Positions 22,987 to 26,121 of a DNA stretch of 26,121 nucleotides are shown here, in pieces (positions within the stretch are counted from its first letter, which is position 1; every line of letters begins with the position of its first letter). The notes below the pieces were generated by a model that made no database searches, was not told the DNA's origin, and saw nothing but the letters and a program-made list of their open reading frames with translations. Position numbers and translations under genes: made by a program. Location: the NCBI GenBank assembly GCA_958453935.1, contig CAUDZT010000032.1, positions 1 through 26,121 on the forward strand, in the 5' to 3' direction. Origin of the DNA: an uncultured Collinsella sp. GTDB taxonomy: Bacteria > Actinomycetota > Coriobacteriia > Coriobacteriales > Coriobacteriaceae.

Positions 22987-23029
22987 GCGGGGCCTCCGGA
23001 GCAATTCGGACGCCCCGCGTTCTCTTTTT
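22987..23029 (+). terminator. Rho-independent terminator after the aminopeptidase gene
   Basis: Bases 22987-23000 pair with 23005-23018 over 14 positions with two mismatches, around the loop GCAA. TTCTCTTTTT follows. It ends the aminopeptidase transcript before the efp promoter. Confidence 0.85.
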
Positions 23030-23060
23030 ATGCGCTCGCTGCAGGCGCCGTCTGCAAGTG

Positions 23061-23066
23061 TATAAT
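23061..23066 (+). promoter_or_regulatory. -10 element of the efp promoter
   Basis: Consensus TATAAT, 57 bases before the efp ATG and just after the terminator. The -35 is weak (GCTGCA at 23038-23043, 17 bases spacing). Confidence 0.55.
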
Positions 23067-23123
23067 TTCGCTCGTATGTAATTTGGACGCTTGTGCGTTC
23101 TGCCCATAACAAGAAAGGTCGCT

Positions 23124-23687
23124 ATGCCTACCATTTCTACCGCCGACTTCAAGAACGGCCTCGGTCTCCGCATTAAGGACAAGGTCTACACCATCGTCGA
23201 GTTCCAGCATGTCAAGCCGGGTAAGGGCGGCGCGTTTGTGCGCTACAAGACCCGCGACATCAAGAGCGGCCGCGTCGTCGAGAACACCTGCAACGCCGGC
23301 ACCAAGTTCGAGAGCGTCATGCTCACCACCCGTGAGTTCCAGTACCTCTACAACGATGGCACCGACTACATCTTCATGGACAACGAATCCTATGAGCAGG
23401 TTCCCGTTCCCGAGGACATGGTGGGCGAGAACTCCAAGTGGCTGCGCGAGAACGACATCTGCCAGCTGCTCTTCGCCGACGATGAGCTCATGGGCGTGAC
23501 TCCGCCGATGTTCATCGAGACCACCATCGTCCAGACCGACCCGGGCTTTAAGGGCGACACCGTCCAGGGTTCCACCAAGCCGGCCACGATCGACACCGGC
23601 GCTGTCATCCAGGTCCCCATGTACCTCAACGAGGGCGAGGTCATCAAGGTTGACACCCGCGACGGCAAGTTCGTCTCCCGCGTCTAG
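23124..23687 (+). CDS. efp: Elongation factor P
   Basis: Predicted 187-residue cytosolic translation factor that relieves ribosome stalling at polyproline. The three beta-barrel domains are complete. The tip of domain I reads KPGKGGAF with K34 at the position that is lysylated, rhamnosylated (as Arg) or otherwise modified in other bacteria. No modification enzyme is nearby, and the modification state in this lineage cannot be told from sequence. C-terminal hallmarks include TDPGFKGDT and TGAVIQVPMYLNEGEVIKVDTRDG. AGAAAGG (23112-23118) lies five bases before the ATG at 23124. It starts an operon with the Asp23 protein, nusB and xseB. Confidence 0.98.
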   Translation: MPTISTADFKNGLGLRIKDKVYTIVEFQHVKPGKGGAFVRYKTRDIKSGRVVENTCNAGTKFESVMLTTREFQYLYNDGTDYIFMDNESYEQVPVPEDMVGENSKWLRENDICQLLFADDELMGVTPPMFIETTIVQTDPGFKGDTVQGSTKPATIDTGAVIQVPMYLNEGEVIKVDTRDGKFVSRV

Positions 23688-23711
23688 CAACCAACTCTTC
23701 TAGGAGGACTC

Positions 23712-24074
23712 ATGCCCCAGGAAATCAAGATTGACGGCATCGGCATTTCGCCCGATGTTCTGACCGCCATCGTCTCGCGCGCCGTGTCCGATGTCGAGGG
23801 CATCGCCTCCGTTGGCGTCAAGGACCTTGCCACCAACCTTGTCTCCATGATGCTTTCGTCTAAGGCCCCGGCTTCCGAGCCGGCGGTCGAGGCCGAGGTC
23901 ATCGGCGACAAGCTTGCACTCACCGTGCGCGTCGTGGTGTTCTTTGGCTATCCGTTCAAGAAACTCGCCGAGGCCGTTCGCGCCGCCGTGGTCACCGCCA
24001 TCGATGCCCAGGTGGGCGTCGAGGTCGAGCGCGTTGACGTTTGCATCGACGGCCTCGTTTTCCCCAAGGAGTAA
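23712..24074 (+). CDS. Asp23/Gls24 family envelope stress response protein
   Basis: Predicted 120-residue small alpha/beta protein of the Asp23 family, with the usual core SPDVLTAIVSRAVSDVEGIASVG at the start (residues 13-35) and VEVERVDVCIDGLVF at the end. No membrane segment. Family members in Firmicutes sit at the membrane through a partner and respond to cell wall stress. AGGAGG (23702-23707) lies four bases before the ATG. Position between efp and nusB mirrors yqhY in B. subtilis, which lies next to nusB. Confidence 0.92.
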   Translation: MPQEIKIDGIGISPDVLTAIVSRAVSDVEGIASVGVKDLATNLVSMMLSSKAPASEPAVEAEVIGDKLALTVRVVVFFGYPFKKLAEAVRAAVVTAIDAQVGVEVERVDVCIDGLVFPKE

Positions 24075-24077
24075 CCT

Positions 24078-24665
24078 TTGAGCCTTAAGGTTTATCGCGG
24101 GCGTACGCTTGCCCGCAGTCAGGCGCTGCAGCTGCTGTTCCAGGCCGAGGCCACGGACAGCCCGCTCGAGCGCGTCCTCGAGGGCGATTTCCTGATCTCG
24201 AAGGGTCCCCTCGACCCCTATGCGCTGGAGCTGTGCCGCGGTGCTTACGAGCATATCGACCGCATCGACTGCGCTCTGCGCTCCGTTGCCAAGAACTGGG
24301 ATCTTATGCGCATGCCCGGCGCCGACCGCAATCTGCTGCGTATCGCCGTCTATGAGATGCGTTTCCTCACCGACGAGGAGGTCTCGGACGCCATCGTGAT
24401 CAACGAGGCCGTCGAGCTTGCCAAGGCCTACGGCACCGACCAGTCCGCGTCGTTCGTCAACGGCGTGCTGGGCAAGATCGCTCGCAGCGAGGAGCTGCCG
24501 GGCGAGGACCTGTACCAAGAGCTGCTCGCCGAGGATCGCGCTCGCGAGGAGGCCCAGGCTGCCGAGGCTGCCGCTAAAGTTGCGGTTGCCCAGGCTGAGG
24601 CTGGTGTGCTGGCCGAGGGTGTGGACGCTGCTGAGGCCGTCGAGGCCGACTCCGTCGAGGAGTAG
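24078..24665 (+). CDS. nusB: Transcription antitermination factor NusB, with acidic/alanine-rich tail
   Basis: Predicted 195-residue RNA-binding protein that, with NusE, forms antitermination complexes on rRNA operons. The NusB fold covers residues 1-145 (RTLARSQALQLLFQ ... NLLRIAVYEMRFL ... AVELAKAYGTDQSASFVNGVLGKI). The last 45-50 residues are an Ala/Glu-rich extension, probably helical or disordered, not found in E. coli NusB (139 residues). The start is TTG at 24078, supported by AAGGAG (24066-24071) six bases upstream and only three bases after the Asp23 stop. Confidence 0.95.
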   Translation: MSLKVYRGRTLARSQALQLLFQAEATDSPLERVLEGDFLISKGPLDPYALELCRGAYEHIDRIDCALRSVAKNWDLMRMPGADRNLLRIAVYEMRFLTDEEVSDAIVINEAVELAKAYGTDQSASFVNGVLGKIARSEELPGEDLYQELLAEDRAREEAQAAEAAAKVAVAQAEAGVLAEGVDAAEAVEADSVEE

Positions 24666-24667
24666 CC

Positions 24668-24907
24668 ATGCCAGGGGGTTCTGTCCGCAACTTTGACGAG
24701 ATTTCGGACCGTCTGGACCAGATCATCGCTACCGTTCGCTCCAAGGATACGTCCTTGGAGCGTTCACTCGATCTGTTTGACGAAGCGATTGAGCTGGGCT
24801 CCCGCGCGGTCGATATGGTCGACAAGTTTGAGCTGACGCCGCGTGAGGCCGATAAGCTCGAGCAGGAATACGATGAGGATGCGGCAAACGAATCCCAGGA
24901 TAGCTAG
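24668..24907 (+). CDS. xseB: Exodeoxyribonuclease VII small subunit
   Basis: Predicted 79-residue protein. The XseB helical core is clear: FDEISDRLDQIIATVRSKD followed by LERSLDLFDEAIELGSRAV. Several copies normally assemble with XseA to degrade single-stranded DNA. xseA, which usually lies directly upstream, is absent from this window. The ATG at 24668 lies two bases after the nusB stop, with GAGGAG (24656-24661) inside the nusB end serving as ribosome binding site. Confidence 0.93.
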   Translation: MPGGSVRNFDEISDRLDQIIATVRSKDTSLERSLDLFDEAIELGSRAVDMVDKFELTPREADKLEQEYDEDAANESQDS

Positions 24908-24933
24908 GCCGCATCTCCGGATACGAATGGTTG

Positions 24934-25746
24934 ATGGCATTCATGAAACGCGTGCGTCTCGATGACGAACTGATTTCACAGGGCATCTGCGCCGATCGCG
25001 CGGATGCCCTTCGCACTCTTATGGCCGGCTTGGTCTCGAGTGGCGGTGAGCGTTTGACTTCGCCGGGCCTTAAGGTGATCCCGGGCCTGCCGCTGCACGT
25101 GAAGGGGCGCATTCCCTATGTTGGCCGCGGTGGTCTTAAGCTCGAAGGCGCGCTTGATGCGTTTGGTATCAATCCGACGGGCCTTGCCTGTCTGGATGTT
25201 GGCTGCTCTACCGGCGGCTTTACCGATTGCCTGCTCAAGCGCGGAGCTGCGACCGTTGTCTCGGTGGACGTGGGCCGTGCCCAGTTTGATTGGTCGCTGC
25301 GTCAGGACGATCGCGTGACGCTGCATGAGCGCACAAACGTGACGCAGCTGCCTGAGCTTGGTTATGCCGGCGCCATCGACCTGGCTGTGTGCGATGTCTC
25401 GTTTACCAGCATCGCGAATATAATCGACGCCGTGCTGGCGTGCCTGAAGCCTTCGGGTTCGTTCTGCACGCTCGTAAAGCCCCAGTTTGAGGCGCCGGCT
25501 GCGCTGGTGGGCGACGGCGGTATCGTGACCGACCCCGCCGTCCGCCGCGATACGCTCGTGGCGGCGATTGAGCTTTTTGCCGTCAAGGGCCTGTTCCCGC
25601 TTGACGTGTGCGTGTCGCCCATCCATGGCGCTAAGGGCAACGTTGAGTTTTTCTTGTACGGCACAAGGTTTGTCCCCGGGGAGCGCGCCGACGATGAGCC
25701 GCAATCCCAGGTATCGGTTTTGAGCGAGAAAGCTGCAACGCTATGA
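24934..25746 (+). CDS. tlyA: TlyA family rRNA 2'-O-methyltransferase / hemolysin-like protein
   Basis: Predicted 270-residue protein with an N-terminal S4 RNA-binding domain (about residues 5-65) and an FtsJ-type methyltransferase domain. The SAM-binding motif is LDVGCSTGGF (D88). The catalytic tetrad K69, D154, K182 and E238 is intact (GGLKLE, CDVSF, LVKPQFE, NVEFF). In mycobacteria TlyA methylates 16S and 23S rRNA and confers capreomycin sensitivity; haemolysis is a historical label. The start is uncertain: TTG 24931, ATG 24934 and ATG 24943 are all in frame with weak ribosome binding sites. The stop overlaps the nadK start by four bases. Confidence 0.93.
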   Translation: MAFMKRVRLDDELISQGICADRADALRTLMAGLVSSGGERLTSPGLKVIPGLPLHVKGRIPYVGRGGLKLEGALDAFGINPTGLACLDVGCSTGGFTDCLLKRGAATVVSVDVGRAQFDWSLRQDDRVTLHERTNVTQLPELGYAGAIDLAVCDVSFTSIANIIDAVLACLKPSGSFCTLVKPQFEAPAALVGDGGIVTDPAVRRDTLVAAIELFAVKGLFPLDVCVSPIHGAKGNVEFFLYGTRFVPGERADDEPQSQVSVLSEKAATL

Positions 25747-26121
25747 AGGTCTTTCTGGTTCCCAATTACTACAAGCAAGAGGCGGTCGAGAGCGGCCTGA
25801 TGCTCGAGCTTTGGCTGACGCGCCAGGGCTATGAGGTCGCATGGGCTGCCGACCAGCGATCGAAGATTCAAAGCACGCCTGATATTGACGGCTCCGATCT
25901 GGTCATTACGCTCGGCGGCGACGGTACGCTGCTGCGCGCTGCCCGCATTCTCAACCATCGCGAGATTCCTATCCTTGGTCTTTCCTATGGTCACCTGGGT
26001 TTTTTAACTGCTGCGAGCCCCGAGGAGCGCGACATTCTGCAGGTCGTGAGCGACGCCCTGTCCGGCGAGCTGCACGTGAGCCGCCGCGCCACCATCGCCG
26101 CGGATATCGTGTCCGTGCGCG
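25743..26121 (+). CDS. nadK: NAD kinase (3' end beyond the window)
   Basis: The first 126 codons of a predicted NAD kinase, which makes NADP from NAD. The diagnostic GGDGT motif is at residues 58-62 (LVITLGGDGTLLRAAR). The following GxNxGxLGFL motif reads GLSYGHLGFL, so the usual Asn is a Ser. The ATG lies within the tlyA stop (ATGA overlap). The order tlyA-nadK (often followed by recN) is common in Gram-positive bacteria. Confidence 0.94.
   Translation, partial: MKVFLVPNYYKQEAVESGLMLELWLTRQGYEVAWAADQRSKIQSTPDIDGSDLVITLGGDGTLLRAARILNHREIPILGLSYGHLGFLTAASPEERDILQVVSDALSGELHVSRRATIAADIVSVR

Noticed and set aside
22034..23182. Minus-strand ORF of 382 codons opposite the aminopeptidase gene
   Set aside because: It runs across a terminator and the efp promoter. 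The plus-strand gene has all five metal ligands.

Overview
The window is about 26 kb of GC-rich chromosome with tightly packed, mostly plus-strand housekeeping genes. Gene content and order, the heavy use of GAG/CGC/GTC codons, and the mix of Firmicutes-like traits (a T-box leader on ileS, Asp23 next to nusB) and actinobacterial traits point to the class Coriobacteriia, most likely Collinsella or a close relative. That placement is inferred from the sequence and was not checked against a database. No rRNA, tRNA, CRISPR array, prophage or transposase gene was seen.

Layout. (1) 1-1630: the first codons of a minus-strand gene leave the left edge. After a 515-base non-coding stretch full of hairpins comes a minus-strand glycerol-dehydrogenase-type alcohol dehydrogenase. 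(2) 1770-8632: a T-box leader and ileS, a terminator, the coupled pair lspA and an RluA-family pseudouridine synthase, then a membrane GT2 glycosyltransferase and a small type IV prepilin peptidase. (3) 8664-11321: an HD-domain dGTPase-like protein and rarA. (4) 11422-14581: a compact stress-type operon with a DUF948 membrane protein, an RsbW-like protein that has lost its kinase residues, a SigB/SigF-type sigma factor and an AI-2E family permease. (5) 14588-14827: a small AT-rich membrane protein on the minus strand. (6) 15024-21700: alaS, ruvX, mltG, a YqeG-type HAD phosphatase, aroK and an AroB homologue lacking the catalytic residues. (7) 21833-26121: an M24 aminopeptidase, efp, an Asp23 protein, nusB, xseB, tlyA and the start of nadK.

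How the genes work together. Most encode core functions: tRNA charging (ileS, alaS), ribosome and rRNA work (RluA family, efp, tlyA, ruvX, nusB), envelope maturation (lspA, mltG, the glycosyltransferase, the Asp23 protein) and genome upkeep (dGTPase, rarA, xseB). Many neighbours overlap by 1-8 bases or sit 1-4 bases apart, which suggests translational coupling.

The most notable points are the AroB-like pseudoenzyme directly after an apparently intact shikimate kinase; the sigma operon whose only anti-sigma candidate has lost the ATP-binding boxes and has no anti-anti-sigma partner in view; a complete transcription-attenuating isoleucine T-box; and a pair of near-identical palindromic repeats (core GGGGACAGGCACC) that serve as terminators after two unrelated genes.
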